Source of the DNA: Corynebacterium sp. NML130628
GTDB taxonomy: Bacteria > Actinomycetota > Actinomycetes > Mycobacteriales > Mycobacteriaceae
Assembly (NCBI RefSeq): GCF_001875665.1
Contig: NZ_MLAL01000023.1
Span: 1-64,000, forward strand
Direction: 5' to 3'
DNA: 64,000 nt
Of this stretch, positions 7,260 to 17,502 are shown one piece after another (position 1 is the first letter of the stretch; each line of letters begins with the position of its first letter). The translations under genes and the position numbers were made by a program. The notes beneath the pieces were generated by a model. That model did no database searches. It was not told the origin of the DNA and saw only the letters and a program-made list of their open reading frames with translations.

Positions 7260-8675
7260 ATGGAACTACACACCAATCTTAAGTCACTCTATGGCTGGGG
7301 CCGCACCGCTCCGTCGACCGCGCATGTCCTGTCTACGCCTGACGTGGAGGTCATCAAGGAAGCCGTCGCGCAGGTTGCACACGATAACGAGAGCCTGCCG
7401 GAGCACGCTCGCCGCGGCATCATTGCCCGCGGCCTGGGACGCTCCTACGGCGACCCGGCACAGAACGGTGGCGGCCTGGTCATCGACATCAACGCGCTGA
7501 ACAAGATTCACTCGATCGATCCGGAGTCCGGCATCGTCGACGTGGACTCGGGCGTCAACCTGGACCAGCTGATGAAGGCAGCCCTGCCGTACGGCCTGTG
7601 GGTTCCGGTCCTGCCTGGCACCCGCCAGGTCACCATCGGTGGCGCGATCGGTCCGGACATCCACGGCAAGAACCACCACTCCGCGGGTTCCTTCGGCGAC
7701 CACGTGGTCTCCATGGAGCTGCTGGTGGCGGACGGCCGCATCCTGCACCTTGAGCCGGAAGGCAGCGCTGACGACCCGGACGGCACGCTGTTCTGGGCGA
7801 CGGTCGGCGGCATGGGCCTGACCGGCATCATCCTGCGCGCCCGCATCCAGATGACGAAGACGGAGACCGCGTACTTCCTGTCTGACACGGATCGCACCAG
7901 CACCCTGGATGAGACGATCGCGCTGCACTCGGACGGTTCCGAGGTGAACTACACCTACTCCTCCGCATGGTTCGACGCTATCTCCGCACCGCCGAAGACG
8001 GGCCGTTCCACCATCTCCCGTGGCTCGCTGGCGACGCTGGCGCAGCTGGAGGAGTACGCGCCGAAGCTGGCGAAGGATCCGCTGCGCTTCAAGGCGCCTC
8101 AGCTGATGACGGTGCCGGACATCTTCCCGTCCTGGACCATGAACAAGCTGACGCTCTCCGCCATCGGCGAGGCCTATTACATGATGGGTGCGCCGAGCAA
8201 GAACGACATCAAGAACTTGACGCAGTTCTACCAGCCGCTCGACTTGATTGGTGAGTGGAACCGTGGCTACGGCAGCGCGGGCTTCCTGCAGTACCAGTTC
8301 GTGGTGCCGACGGATGCTGTGGAGCCGTTCAAGGACATCATCTACCAGATCCAGTCCTCCGGCCACTACACGGCACTGAACGTGTTCAAGCTGTTCGGCG
8401 AGGGCAACCGCGCACCGCTTTCCTACCCGATGAAGGGTTGGAACGTCTGCGTGGACTTCCCGATCCGCCCAGGCCTCAACGAGTTCCTGGACCGCCTGGA
8501 CGACCAGGTGATGGAGTTCGGTGGCCGTCTCTACCTGGCGAAGGAGTCCCGCACCACGGCGGAGAAGTTCCACAAGATGTACCCAGGCCTGGAGGGCTGG
8601 CTGAAGACCCGCCGTGAGATCGACCCGACCGGCGTCTTCGCATCCGACATGTCCCGCCGCCTCGAGCTGAACTAG
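7260..8675 (+). CDS. dprE1: Decaprenylphosphoryl-beta-D-ribose 2'-oxidase DprE1
   Basis: FAD-dependent oxidase (471 residues) that oxidises decaprenylphosphoryl ribose at C2' to the keto intermediate, the first half of epimerisation to the arabinose donor DPA. The VAO-type FAD domain shows [16 protein letters not shown] near residues 57-72 and [20 protein letters not shown] around 120-139. The substrate domain carries [13 protein letters not shown]; Cys397 in it corresponds to the cysteine modified by benzothiazinones in mycobacterial DprE1. dprE2 begins 27 bases downstream with its own strong ribosome site, so they form one operon. TATGAT at 7161-7166 could be part of a promoter. Confidence 0.97.
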   Translation: MELHTNLKSLYGWGRTAPSTAHVLSTPDVEVIKEAVAQVAHDNESLPEHARRGIIARGLGRSYGDPAQNGGGLVIDINALNKIHSIDPESGIVDVDSGVNLDQLMKAALPYGLWVPVLPGTRQVTIGGAIGPDIHGKNHHSAGSFGDHVVSMELLVADGRILHLEPEGSADDPDGTLFWATVGGMGLTGIILRARIQMTKTETAYFLSDTDRTSTLDETIALHSDGSEVNYTYSSAWFDAISAPPKTGRSTISRGSLATLAQLEEYAPKLAKDPLRFKAPQLMTVPDIFPSWTMNKLTLSAIGEAYYMMGAPSKNDIKNLTQFYQPLDLIGEWNRGYGSAGFLQYQFVVPTDAVEPFKDIIYQIQSSGHYTALNVFKLFGEGNRAPLSYPMKGWNVCVDFPIRPGLNEFLDRLDDQVMEFGGRLYLAKESRTTAEKFHKMYPGLEGWLKTRREIDPTGVFASDMSRRLELN

Positions 8676-8702
8676 CTGAACTACCTGAAGGAGAATTTTC
8701 AC

Positions 8703-9467
8703 ATGTTGAATGCAGTAGGCCAAGCGCAAAACATTCTGCTCGTGGGTGGCACCTCGGATATCGGTCTCGCCATCGTGCGCGAGTTCGTCACCCGCGGCGG
8801 CAACCCGAATGTCACCCTCGCAGCTCGCAAGAGCTCCCCGCGTATCGACGCCGCCGTCGCCGAGATCACCAACGCAGGTGCAGCCTCCGTTGAGGTTGTG
8901 GACTTCGACGCAACCGACTTCGCTTCCCACCCGGACGTGATCAAGCAGGCGTTCTCTGGTGGCGACGTGGATGTCGCCGTGGTTGCCTTCGGCACCCTGG
9001 GTGACCAGGAGCAGCTATGGCAGGACCAGGCGGCGGCCGTTGAGTCGGCGCAGGTGAACTACACCGCGTTCGTGTCCGTCGGTGTGCTGCTGGGCCAGGA
9101 GATGAAGCGCCAGGGCCACGGCACCATCATCGCGATGAGCTCCGTTGCGGGCCAGCGCGTGCGTCGTTCCAACTTTGTGTACGGCGCGTCGAAGTCCGGC
9201 ATGGACGCCTTCTACCTCCAGTTGGGTGAGGCGCTACGTGACTCCGGCGTGAAGGTGACTGTGGTTCGCCCAGGCCAGGTACGTACCAAGATGACGGACG
9301 GGCTGGAGGAGGCTCCGCTGACCGTCGATAAGGAAGAGGTGGCGCAGACTGCCGTTGAGGCGGCGCTGAAGGGTGAGTCGAGCGTGTTCGTGCACAAGCT
9401 GTTCGGCCCGATTTCTTTGGTGCTGCAGCACATCCCAGCGGGGATTATGCGCAAGCTGAACTTCTAG
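8703..9467 (+). CDS. dprE2: Decaprenylphosphoryl-D-2-keto-erythro-pentose reductase DprE2
   Basis: A short-chain dehydrogenase (254 residues) that reduces the DprE1 product with NADH to decaprenylphosphoryl arabinose, the sole arabinose donor for arabinogalactan. N-terminal cofactor motif LLVGGTSDIGLAIVREF, the catalytic serine in IIAMSSVAGQRVRR, and the Tyr-Lys pair in YGASKSGMDAF are present. The start at 8703 follows GAAGGAG. The gene lies between dprE1 and aftA, which keeps donor synthesis and first use together. Confidence 0.96.
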   Translation: MLNAVGQAQNILLVGGTSDIGLAIVREFVTRGGNPNVTLAARKSSPRIDAAVAEITNAGAASVEVVDFDATDFASHPDVIKQAFSGGDVDVAVVAFGTLGDQEQLWQDQAAAVESAQVNYTAFVSVGVLLGQEMKRQGHGTIIAMSSVAGQRVRRSNFVYGASKSGMDAFYLQLGEALRDSGVKVTVVRPGQVRTKMTDGLEEAPLTVDKEEVAQTAVEAALKGESSVFVHKLFGPISLVLQHIPAGIMRKLNF

Positions 9468-9517
9468 TTCCCGGCGGGGAACATGGTGGATGCGCCGCGA
9501 TGTGCCAAACTGTGTGC

Positions 9518-11512
9518 ATGACAGATACATCCATCCAACCCACGCTGGAGTTTAAGACCGTCGACTACGGGCCTGACGCTGTGTCATGGACGTCGGCGGT
9601 CTTTCGCATGCTTGCGGTCGGGGCCAGCGCGGCGCTGGTCACCTTGGCAGTGTGGTACGTGCTGCACTCCACGTCGCTGCCTGCGTTTAATACCTCGATG
9701 GTGACGCGCGCCCTGTCCACGGGTGGCTCCTTCGTCGTGGTTGTGTGTGCGGCGGTGGCGTGTTGGGGCTGGGCGCGCGGGCGCCTGTCACGGCCGCTAC
9801 GTGTTCTGTGCCAGGCTGTCTGCGGGCTGGCCCCGGCGGGTCTGGTGATGACGGCGTTGGGGATCCCTTTGGCGTCGACACGCCTGTGGTTGGACGGCAT
9901 CCAGGTGGACCAGGGATTCCGTACTCAGTTCTTGAGCCGGATGACTGAGGTGGCCACCAACCAGGACATGAACTACCTGGACCTTCCCACCTTCTACCCG
10001 ATTGGTTGGTTCTGGCTCGGCGGGCGCCTCGCCCACCTGCTGGGCATGGAGGGCTGGGAGGTGTACCAGCCGTGGGCGCTGGTGTCGCTGGCTGCGGCGG
10101 CGTGCGCGCTGGTGCCGATTTGGCGCAAGCTGTGCGGCTCGCTGCCGGTGGCGACGCTGGTCGCTTTAGTATCGACGGGCATCGTGCTCACCGAGACGCC
10201 TGATGAGCCGTACGCGGCGATCGTCGCGCTCTTCGCCCCCGCGGCCGCTGTCACCGCGTACAAGGCGTTGACGGGCTCCTGGCAGGCCACGGTGGTGCTG
10301 GCGCTCTACCTGGGCGTGTCCGCCCTGTTCTACACCCTATTCACCGCGATTGCGGCGCTGACCGTTGTGGTGATCGCGTTGCTGTTGTGGATCCGGCGTC
10401 GATTTGCGCGTGGCCCGGTGGTGCACCTGCTGGCCTCCGGCGTGGGCGCGCTGTGCATCGCGGCGGTTGGCTGGGCTCCGTACCTGTACCAGTCAGCCTT
10501 CGGCGGTTTCGACGTCCGCCACACCGCGAACCACTTCCTGCCAGAGCAAGGCACGATCATTCCCCTGCCGTTCTTCTCCCTGTCCATCATCGGCGTGCTG
10601 TCCGTGCTGGGCCTGATCTTCATGGTTGGGCGCCTCCACGTGCCTGAGGTGGCGGCGCTCGCCGTGATGGCGGTGGTCTGCTACGGCTGGGTGCTCATCT
10701 CCATGTTTGCGTCCCTGCTGGGGACGTCTCTGCTGGGGTTCCGCATCGAGGTGCTGTTGATGCTGCTGTTTTCCACCGTCGGTATTTTCGCGGTGGCGGA
10801 CTTGCGCACTGCTGGCGTCGATTATTACTACCCGGGCCATTTCAAGGAGCGCACGCAGCGCGTCATCACCGTGGTGCTCATCATCGTGTTGGCAGCGGGC
10901 ACACTGTCCTTCGTGCAGCGCATCCCGGCGGTCAACGAGGCGCACATTGACCAGGCGTATTCGGACACCGACGGCTTCGGTGAGCGCGCCGACCGCTTCC
11001 CGCCCGACCCGGGCCGCTACTACGGCGACATCGACGAGTTCATCCAATCCCACGGCTACACCCCGGGGGAAACCGTGGTGTACACGGATGAGATCAACTT
11101 CATGGCGTTCAAGCCCTACCACGGCTTCAACGCGTTCACCAGCCACTACGCCAACCCGCTGGGTGAGTTCCACCTGCGCAACGAGGCGCTGTCGCAGTGG
11201 GCGAAGCTCTCCTTCGACGCCCCCGAGGAGCTCGACGCCGCGATGCAGGACGCGAAGTGGACGGCGCCGCAGGCGTTCATTTTCCGTGGAACCATGAGCG
11301 AGGACCCGCGCGAAGACCGTGCTGATGCCACCGAGAACCGGGATGCAGCGTGGAAGACGCACATCGGCCACAACATCTTCCCGAGCGAGCCGAACGTGCG
11401 CTACGAAGGCTTGTTCTTTAATCCGAAGGCGTTCCCGCGCTCGACGTGGGACGCGAAGCAGATTGGTCCGTTTGTCGTGGTGGTTCGCAATTCCGCCACG
11501 CCTGAGAAGTAG
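9518..11512 (+). CDS. aftA: Arabinofuranosyltransferase AftA
   Basis: A GT-C membrane glycosyltransferase (GT85, about 664 residues) that primes galactan with the first arabinofuranose residues from DPA. About ten hydrophobic segments fill the N-terminal two-thirds (for example MLAVGASAALVTLAVWYVL and VITVVLIIVLAAGTLSF). The C-terminal part is extracytoplasmic with GRYYGDIDEFIQSHGYTPGE. An early loop with FRTQFLSRMTEVATNQDMNY matches the AftA donor-binding region. The start at 9518 (MTDTSIQ) is preferred over 9500; no good ribosome site supports either. emb begins 11 bases downstream. Confidence 0.93.
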   Translation: MTDTSIQPTLEFKTVDYGPDAVSWTSAVFRMLAVGASAALVTLAVWYVLHSTSLPAFNTSMVTRALSTGGSFVVVVCAAVACWGWARGRLSRPLRVLCQAVCGLAPAGLVMTALGIPLASTRLWLDGIQVDQGFRTQFLSRMTEVATNQDMNYLDLPTFYPIGWFWLGGRLAHLLGMEGWEVYQPWALVSLAAAACALVPIWRKLCGSLPVATLVALVSTGIVLTETPDEPYAAIVALFAPAAAVTAYKALTGSWQATVVLALYLGVSALFYTLFTAIAALTVVVIALLLWIRRRFARGPVVHLLASGVGALCIAAVGWAPYLYQSAFGGFDVRHTANHFLPEQGTIIPLPFFSLSIIGVLSVLGLIFMVGRLHVPEVAALAVMAVVCYGWVLISMFASLLGTSLLGFRIEVLLMLLFSTVGIFAVADLRTAGVDYYYPGHFKERTQRVITVVLIIVLAAGTLSFVQRIPAVNEAHIDQAYSDTDGFGERADRFPPDPGRYYGDIDEFIQSHGYTPGETVVYTDEINFMAFKPYHGFNAFTSHYANPLGEFHLRNEALSQWAKLSFDAPEELDAAMQDAKWTAPQAFIFRGTMSEDPREDRADATENRDAAWKTHIGHNIFPSEPNVRYEGLFFNPKAFPRSTWDAKQIGPFVVVVRNSATPEK

Positions 11513-11523
11513 AGTATGCCCCT

Positions 11524-14500
11524 GTGACAACTGAGACATCCGTGACATCCGTGAATCCCGTGAACCCCCAGAGCACGCCGAGCACACCACAGCCCCGGCG
11601 CGCCCCGCGCCAGCTGGTGCTGACGACCGTCGTGTCCGGCTTCATCGCCTTCGTGTTGCTGCTACTGACTCCGCTGCTGCCTGTGACCCAGGTGCAGTCG
11701 TCGGTGCAGTGGCCCCAGGGCGGCTCGGTGGGGTCGGTGAACGCCCCGCTGATTTCGCTGGCGCCGCAGGAGATTGACATGACGGTGCCGCTGGAGGCGA
11801 CGCGTCACCTGCGTGAGGGCCAGAGCATCATTGTGTCGACGCTGCCTGCCTCCTCGGAGGAAGCGACCGACCGCGGCCTGTTTGTATCCGCGCCCGATGG
11901 TGGGCTGGTGGTCAGCTCGGTAAATAAGGTGCTCTTCGAGTTGAGCCCTGGCGAGCTAGCGGGCCTTGGCCCGGATAAGCAGCTGCGGGTGCATATCACG
12001 GATGAGCAGGCGGAGATTTCGGTGCCGGGCACCAGCTTCGAGGAAGTCCTCGACGACGATGATTATCGCCCGCAGCTCAGTGGCCTGTACTCGGAGCTGA
12101 AGGAGGAGGCATCGGCGCAGCTTATCGACGCCGGGCTCGCCGCCAACATCGAGATCAACTCGCGGTTTACGTCTAGTCCTACCCTGGTGAAGTCGCTGGC
12201 GATGTGGCTGGGGCTGGCTGCGATGGCGGTGAGCCTGTGGGGGCTGTGGCGCCTGGATCAGCTGGATGGGCGTCGTATCCCGCTATTCAACCGGCGTTGG
12301 CGCACGTTCAAGCCGCTGGACGCGGTGGTGCTGGCGGTGCTGGGGTTCTGGCACGTGTTCGGCGCGAACACCTCGGATGATGGCTTCTTGCTGACGATGG
12401 CGCGGGTGGCGAACGATTCCGACTACATGGCGAACTACTACCGCTGGTACGGCGTGCCAGAGGCGCCGTTCGGTTCCCCGTTCTACGACGTGTTGGCGTT
12501 GCTGGCGAAGGTGACGACGGCGTCGATGTGGATGCGTCTGCCGACGCTGCTGGCCGCTATTTTGGTGTGGTGGCTGATTTCGCGTGAGCTGCTGCCGCGC
12601 TTCGGCTCGGTGATTGCGGACCGCCGCATGGCGTACTGGACGGCGGCATTCGTGTTCCTGGCGTTCTGGTTGCCGTACAACAACGGCACTCGCCCGGAGC
12701 CGATTATCGCGATGGGGTTGACGCTGACGTGGGCACTGTTTGAGCGCACGATTGCGACGAAGCGGCTCGCCCCGGCGGCGCTGGGCACGGTGGTGGCGGC
12801 GTTCACGCTGGCGTGTGGCCCGACTGGTCTGGCGGCGGTGGGCGTGTTCTTGATCTGCCTGCCTGAGGTGTTCCGCATTATGAATAAGCGGCGCGCGATT
12901 GCCCCTGGGATCGCGTACGTGGCGGCGTTTCTGGCGGCGGGCTTCGCCGTGATGGTGCCTGTGTTCAAGGACCAGACGCTAGCGACTGTCCTGGAGGCCA
13001 CCAAGGTGCGTGGCGAGGTCGGCCCGGCGCTGTCCTGGTACTCGGAGTGGGTACGTTACGGCACGCTGTTCCAGGAAGCTGTAGACGGCTCGCTGTCGCG
13101 CCGCTTCCCGATGCTTGTCTTCGCGTTCTGCGTCGCCCTCATCCTGTTTTCGATGGCACGCCACGGCGCGATCCCTGGCACCCCGGCGAAGCCGACGCAG
13201 CGCCTGATGCTGATTATCGGGCTGTCCACGTTTTTCCTGATGTTCACCCCAACGAAGTGGACGCACCACTTTGGTATCTACGCGGGCATCGGCGGCGTGG
13301 TCGCGGCGCTCGGCGCCGTGGTACTGTCCCACTTCGCGCTGCAGTCGGCGCGGAACCGCTCGTTTGCGATCGCCGCTGTGCTCTTCCTGCTGTCTCTGAG
13401 CCTGGCGGGCTGGAACGCTTGGTGGTACGTGTCCTCCTTCGGTGTGCCGTGGTGGGACAAGAACATGCAGGTCAACGGCATCGAGGCGAATACGGTGCTG
13501 CTGGGGGTCACGCTGGTGGTTGCCCTGGTGGGCGTCGTCCAATGGCTGCGGCCGCGCTCCGGCTCCCCTGATTCTGTGCCGGCTGTGTCTTCTGTGTCAG
13601 AGCGCGCGGCGGCGTCGCGCTGGGCGGGCGTGATGTCCGCGCCGATCGCCGTCGCCGCGATCCTCATGGTGGCGTTTTCCTGCCTGACCTTCGTGAAAGC
13701 GTTTGCGGACCAGGCCCCAAATTACTCGGTGGGCATGGGCAACGTGAAGACAATTAAGGGCGATATCTGCGCCCTGGGCGGCGAGATCTTGCTGGAGACC
13801 GACACGAACGATTCCTTCCTCACCCCTGTCGACGGGGTGCCGCTGGGCCGCTCGCTGGACTCCGGCGTGAACCGCGCCTTCCACCCGGACGGCGTGCCGG
13901 CCACGATCGCGGACGACAACGCGGATACCACGGATACCAAGTCGGGCGATGACACCGCCATCGAGACGGTCCAGTCGGACGCGAACGAGGAGCAAACGCT
14001 CTCCTCAGATGCCCGCAGCACGGAGGGCAACCGTCCATACACGCTGCGCGGCGTCAACGGCTCGACGGTGCGCCTTCCGTTTAATCTGGATTACAACCGC
14101 ATTCCGGTGCTCGGCACGTTCGACGAGCGCGCAACACGCACGGCGTACCTGGAAACCACCTGGTTCGAGCTACCGCAGCAGCGTGACGACGCCCCCCTGC
14201 TTGTCACGTCCGTGGCCGGCAAGATCGCGCACCACGACATCAACGGTGTGGAAGAGGACGGCGCCGATCTGGTGCTGGAGTACGGCGTCCGCAGCGACGA
14301 CGGCTCCATCACCACCCTCGGCGAGGCGGAAATGCTGGACCAGGGACCGACGCCGAAGTGGCGCAACCTGCGCTACCCCATCGCCGACTTGCCGGAGGAA
14401 GCGAACGTGGTGCGCCTCGTCGCCGAGGACGCCTCCCTCGCGGAGGATGACTGGATGGCGCTGACCCCGCTGCGCAACCCAACGCTGCAACCGCTGAACG

Positions 14501-14886
14501 AGATGTTCAGCTCGGACACCCCGGGCCTGCTCGACTGGTCGGTGGCGTTCCAGTACCCGTGCCAGCGCACGTTCAACCACTTCGCCGGCGTCACCGAAAT
14601 CCCAGAGTTCCGCATCATGCCTGACGCACCGGGTAAGCAGCAGCTCTCCGGCTTCATGGACTTCTTGGGCGGTGGCGCGCTGTCCACCGCAGAGGCTGTG
14701 AACTACTCCTACCAGGTGCCGGGCTACATGAAGGGCGACTGGCAGCGCGACTGGGGTTCCCTGTCGCGCTACCAGCTGCGCACGAACTCCGTCGGCGAGG
14801 TGCCAGCGCTCGCTGAGATCCAGCTGGAGGAGGTCACCCGTTCAGGGTGGTGGACCCCAGGACCTATGAAAATTCGGGAGGTCTAG
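11524..14886 (+). CDS. emb: Arabinosyltransferase Emb (EmbA/B/C family, single corynebacterial copy)
   Basis: A 1120-residue GT-C arabinosyltransferase that extends the alpha-1,5 arabinan on AftA-primed galactan; the target family of ethambutol. An N-terminal helix is followed by an extracytoplasmic jelly-roll-like domain, then many helices; the acidic donor motif in NTSDDGFLLTMARVANDSDY lies near residue 285 in the first large loop. A C-terminal carbohydrate-binding domain ends in SLSRYQLRTNSVGEVPALAE. A low-complexity acidic stretch (DDNADTTDTKSGDD, about residue 800) looks like a species-specific linker. GTG start at 11524. Only one Emb gene is present, as expected for Corynebacterium. Confidence 0.95.
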   Translation: MTTETSVTSVNPVNPQSTPSTPQPRRAPRQLVLTTVVSGFIAFVLLLLTPLLPVTQVQSSVQWPQGGSVGSVNAPLISLAPQEIDMTVPLEATRHLREGQSIIVSTLPASSEEATDRGLFVSAPDGGLVVSSVNKVLFELSPGELAGLGPDKQLRVHITDEQAEISVPGTSFEEVLDDDDYRPQLSGLYSELKEEASAQLIDAGLAANIEINSRFTSSPTLVKSLAMWLGLAAMAVSLWGLWRLDQLDGRRIPLFNRRWRTFKPLDAVVLAVLGFWHVFGANTSDDGFLLTMARVANDSDYMANYYRWYGVPEAPFGSPFYDVLALLAKVTTASMWMRLPTLLAAILVWWLISRELLPRFGSVIADRRMAYWTAAFVFLAFWLPYNNGTRPEPIIAMGLTLTWALFERTIATKRLAPAALGTVVAAFTLACGPTGLAAVGVFLICLPEVFRIMNKRRAIAPGIAYVAAFLAAGFAVMVPVFKDQTLATVLEATKVRGEVGPALSWYSEWVRYGTLFQEAVDGSLSRRFPMLVFAFCVALILFSMARHGAIPGTPAKPTQRLMLIIGLSTFFLMFTPTKWTHHFGIYAGIGGVVAALGAVVLSHFALQSARNRSFAIAAVLFLLSLSLAGWNAWWYVSSFGVPWWDKNMQVNGIEANTVLLGVTLVVALVGVVQWLRPRSGSPDSVPAVSSVSERAAASRWAGVMSAPIAVAAILMVAFSCLTFVKAFADQAPNYSVGMGNVKTIKGDICALGGEILLETDTNDSFLTPVDGVPLGRSLDSGVNRAFHPDGVPATIADDNADTTDTKSGDDTAIETVQSDANEEQTLSSDARSTEGNRPYTLRGVNGSTVRLPFNLDYNRIPVLGTFDERATRTAYLETTWFELPQQRDDAPLLVTSVAGKIAHHDINGVEEDGADLVLEYGVRSDDGSITTLGEAEMLDQGPTPKWRNLRYPIADLPEEANVVRLVAEDASLAEDDWMALTPLRNPTLQPLNEMFSSDTPGLLDWSVAFQYPCQRTFNHFAGVTEIPEFRIMPDAPGKQQLSGFMDFLGGGALSTAEAVNYSYQVPGYMKGDWQRDWGSLSRYQLRTNSVGEVPALAEIQLEEVTRSGWWTPGPMKIREV

Positions 14887-14904
14887 GGGCTAAGATGAGG
14901 CGCC

Positions 14905-15607
14905 ATGCGCGCTTGCTCATCCCTCCGCTCCGTTCTTGCTGCCGCGCACCCTGCCGCACGGCGGAAATGTGTGGCTCACAGGCGTGCCCCAGCTGTATTC
15001 GGGTGGGCAGATTCAGCCACTGTGGGTCGCGTACGACGCCGCTCCGTTCGCCACCACGCAGTACCGGACGGCGTCGAATCGTGGCTACGCGGAGGCGAAG
15101 AAGACCGTCGCGAGCATCGCGAACGCCTGCCCGAACGCGCGCTTCAGTTTCACCGGCTACTCCCTCGGCGCGGATATTGTGTCGCGGATGCTCAATAACA
15201 TCTCGCACGATCGCGGACCGATTGCGAAGGAGCGCGTCGCCTCCGCTGCCCTGTTTTCCTCCCCGTACCAGGGCGGAAACGGTGCGGTGCTCTCGGCGGG
15301 GACATCGCCACACGTGCGGGGCGCACTCGGTGAGCTTGAGGGCGGCTACGGCGAGTTGGGCGAGCGTGTGCTGGAGATCTGTAACACCGGCGACATCGTG
15401 TGCTCCCCGTCAAAAGAGCAGCGCGAGATCGTCGACCCGGCGATGGACGTCAACCTGAGCAGCGGCACGGTACCGGACTGGGTGCTTGACATCGCGCGCG
15501 CAAACGACGGACGCACGAGCAGCATCGTCCGCTCGATCGGCGCGCACGGCTCCTACTCGCTGGCGCAGCAGCATGAGGCGGCGAACTGGATCACCAACCA
15601 CCGCTAG
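14905..15607 (+). pseudogene. Cutinase-like serine esterase, N-terminal part lost and out of frame
   Basis: The reading frame ending at 15607 encodes a cutinase/alpha-beta hydrolase core: the nucleophile elbow FTGYSLGADI (GxSxG), EICNTGDIVCSP carrying the acid, and GAHGSYS with the histidine. No ATG begins this frame; it only opens at a TTG at 14936. An ATG at 14905 starts a different frame with MRACSSLRSVLAAA, which looks like the beginning of a signal peptide. The early strand that normally precedes VWLTGVPQ is missing, so a deletion with frameshift between signal peptide and core is the simplest reading. A sequencing error or a TTG-started cytoplasmic form cannot be excluded. Confidence 0.55.
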
Positions 15608-15651
15608 TCCCGCCGACGCGCATGTGCGCCCCACACGTTAGAGTTGTGGGC

Positions 15652-17502
15652 ATGCATGATCTTTTTCATCACGTAAACGGCGAGTGGGTTGACTCCCACG
15701 AGATCCCGGCGGACCGCGGCATCGACGGCTCCTTCTACGCCCTGCGCGACAAGGCGGAAGAAGACGTCCACGCGATCGTCTCGGAGACCAGCGACCTGTT
15801 CGCCTCTTTTATGGACACCGACGCCATCAACGCTGCAGGCACCGCGCCCCTGCAGCCGGACCTGGACCTGATCGCGGTGAAAGACATCGAAGAGTTCGCC
15901 CACAACCTGGGCGTGCTCGACCGCACGGGTGTTGGCTCCCCGCTCGCGTTCTGGGTGGAGAAAGACTCCCAGGGCGAGGACAGCGTGCCCTACCTGGTGC
16001 AGTCCGGCCTGGGCCTGCCGGACGAGGCTTACTACCGGGAGGACGCCCACGCGGAAACTCGCGCCACCTACCAGAAGCACGTGGCCCGCATGTTGGCGTT
16101 TCTGGACCCGGCCTATCTGCTTGGCCTCACGCCCGAGCTGGCGGCACAACGCATCATGAACCTGGAGACTCAGGTGGCGGCCAGCCATTGGGATGTGGTG
16201 CGCAGCCGGGACGCGATGGCTACCTACAATCCGGTGGAGTTGGCGGAGTTGCCGTCGATAATTGTGACGCTGCTGCGCGGCGCCGGGCTTCGCGACGGCC
16301 GCGTGATCAACATGATGCCCTCCTTCACCGAGGACTTAGCGACGATGCTTCGCCCCGAAACCCTTGCCGACTGGCAGCTGTGGGCGGCGTGGACCGTGCT
16401 GCGTTCGCGCGCGAGCGTGCTCACCGAGGAGATCGGGCGCGCAAACTTCGAGTTCTACGGCACGGTGCTGTCCGGCGCGACGCAGCAGCGTGACCGCTGG
16501 AAGCGCGGCGTCGGGCTGGTGGAGTCGCTGGTCGGCGAGGAGATCGGTAAGGAGTATGTGGCGCGCCACTTCCCTACTGAGTCGAAGGAGCAGATGCTCT
16601 CGCTGGTGGACTACCTGGTGCGGGCCTACGAGCAGCGCATCAGCGACCTGCCGTGGATGACTCCGGCCACGCGCGAGCGCGCCCTGGAGAAGCTGCGCCT
16701 GTTCCAGGCGAAGATCGGCTACCCGGAAACCTGGCGCAGCTACGAGGGCCTCACCTTTGATCCTTCCGGTGCGCAGCTGGTGGCCAACGTGCGCCGCGGC
16801 GCCGCGTTCGAGCACGACTACCAGCTGGGCAAAGTCGGCAAGCCTTCGGACCGTTCCGAGTGGGTGACCACCCCGCAGACCGTCAACGCGTTCTACAACC
16901 CGGTGGTCAACGACATCACCTTCCCGGCCGCGATCTTGCAGCCGCCGTTCTTCGACCCGGAGGCGGACCCGGCGCGCAACTTCGGCGCGATCGGCGCGGT
17001 GATCGGCCACGAGATCGGCCACGGCTTCGACGACCAAGGCTCGCGTTACGACGGCTACGGCAACCTCAACTCCTGGTGGACCGACGAGGACCGCGCCCAC
17101 TTCGAGGAGCGCACCGCGAAACTGGTGGAACAGTTCCAGGGCCTGGTGCCTTCTGTGCTGGAGGGCCAGGACGTGGCGGGGGTCAACGGCGAGTTCACAC
17201 TCGGCGAGAACATCGGCGACCTGGGCGGACTTGGTATCGCGGTGGTGGCGTACCAGCTCTACTGCGAGGACAATAACGTCGAGCCGCAGCTGGCGGAGCT
17301 CTTCCTGGCGTGGGCCCGCGTGTGGCGCTCGAAGGCGCGCCCGGAGATGGCTGCGCAACTGCTGGCGATTGACCCGCACTCCCCGAACGAGTTCCGCTGC
17401 AACGTCATCGCCTCCAACGTTGACGAGTTTTACGAGGCCTTCGACGTGGAGCCAGGCTCCGCGATGTGGATCGCCCCAGAGGATCGGGTGAAGATATGGT
17501 AG
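15652..17502 (+). CDS. M13-family (neprilysin-like) zinc metalloendopeptidase
   Basis: A 616-residue metallopeptidase of the PepO/neprilysin family. The zinc motif VIGHEIGHGFDDQG (His453, Glu454, His457) and the downstream GENIGDLGG carrying the third ligand are intact, as is NAFYNPVVNDITFPAAIL, the substrate-backbone motif. There is no signal peptide; the protein begins MHDLFHHVNGEWVDSHEIP as in other bacterial cytosolic PepO enzymes. The start at 15652 is chosen by this family-typical beginning, with GTGGG upstream. Its stop overlaps the start of the next gene, so the two are translationally coupled. Confidence 0.92.
   Translation: MHDLFHHVNGEWVDSHEIPADRGIDGSFYALRDKAEEDVHAIVSETSDLFASFMDTDAINAAGTAPLQPDLDLIAVKDIEEFAHNLGVLDRTGVGSPLAFWVEKDSQGEDSVPYLVQSGLGLPDEAYYREDAHAETRATYQKHVARMLAFLDPAYLLGLTPELAAQRIMNLETQVAASHWDVVRSRDAMATYNPVELAELPSIIVTLLRGAGLRDGRVINMMPSFTEDLATMLRPETLADWQLWAAWTVLRSRASVLTEEIGRANFEFYGTVLSGATQQRDRWKRGVGLVESLVGEEIGKEYVARHFPTESKEQMLSLVDYLVRAYEQRISDLPWMTPATRERALEKLRLFQAKIGYPETWRSYEGLTFDPSGAQLVANVRRGAAFEHDYQLGKVGKPSDRSEWVTTPQTVNAFYNPVVNDITFPAAILQPPFFDPEADPARNFGAIGAVIGHEIGHGFDDQGSRYDGYGNLNSWWTDEDRAHFEERTAKLVEQFQGLVPSVLEGQDVAGVNGEFTLGENIGDLGGLGIAVVAYQLYCEDNNVEPQLAELFLAWARVWRSKARPEMAAQLLAIDPHSPNEFRCNVIASNVDEFYEAFDVEPGSAMWIAPEDRVKIW

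Noticed and set aside
7284-8930. Long open frame (548 codons) on the minus strand opposite dprE1
   Set aside because: It is antisense to a clearly conserved gene, is rich in Arg/His/Val-Asp patterns typical of reversed high-GC codons, and has no family features.
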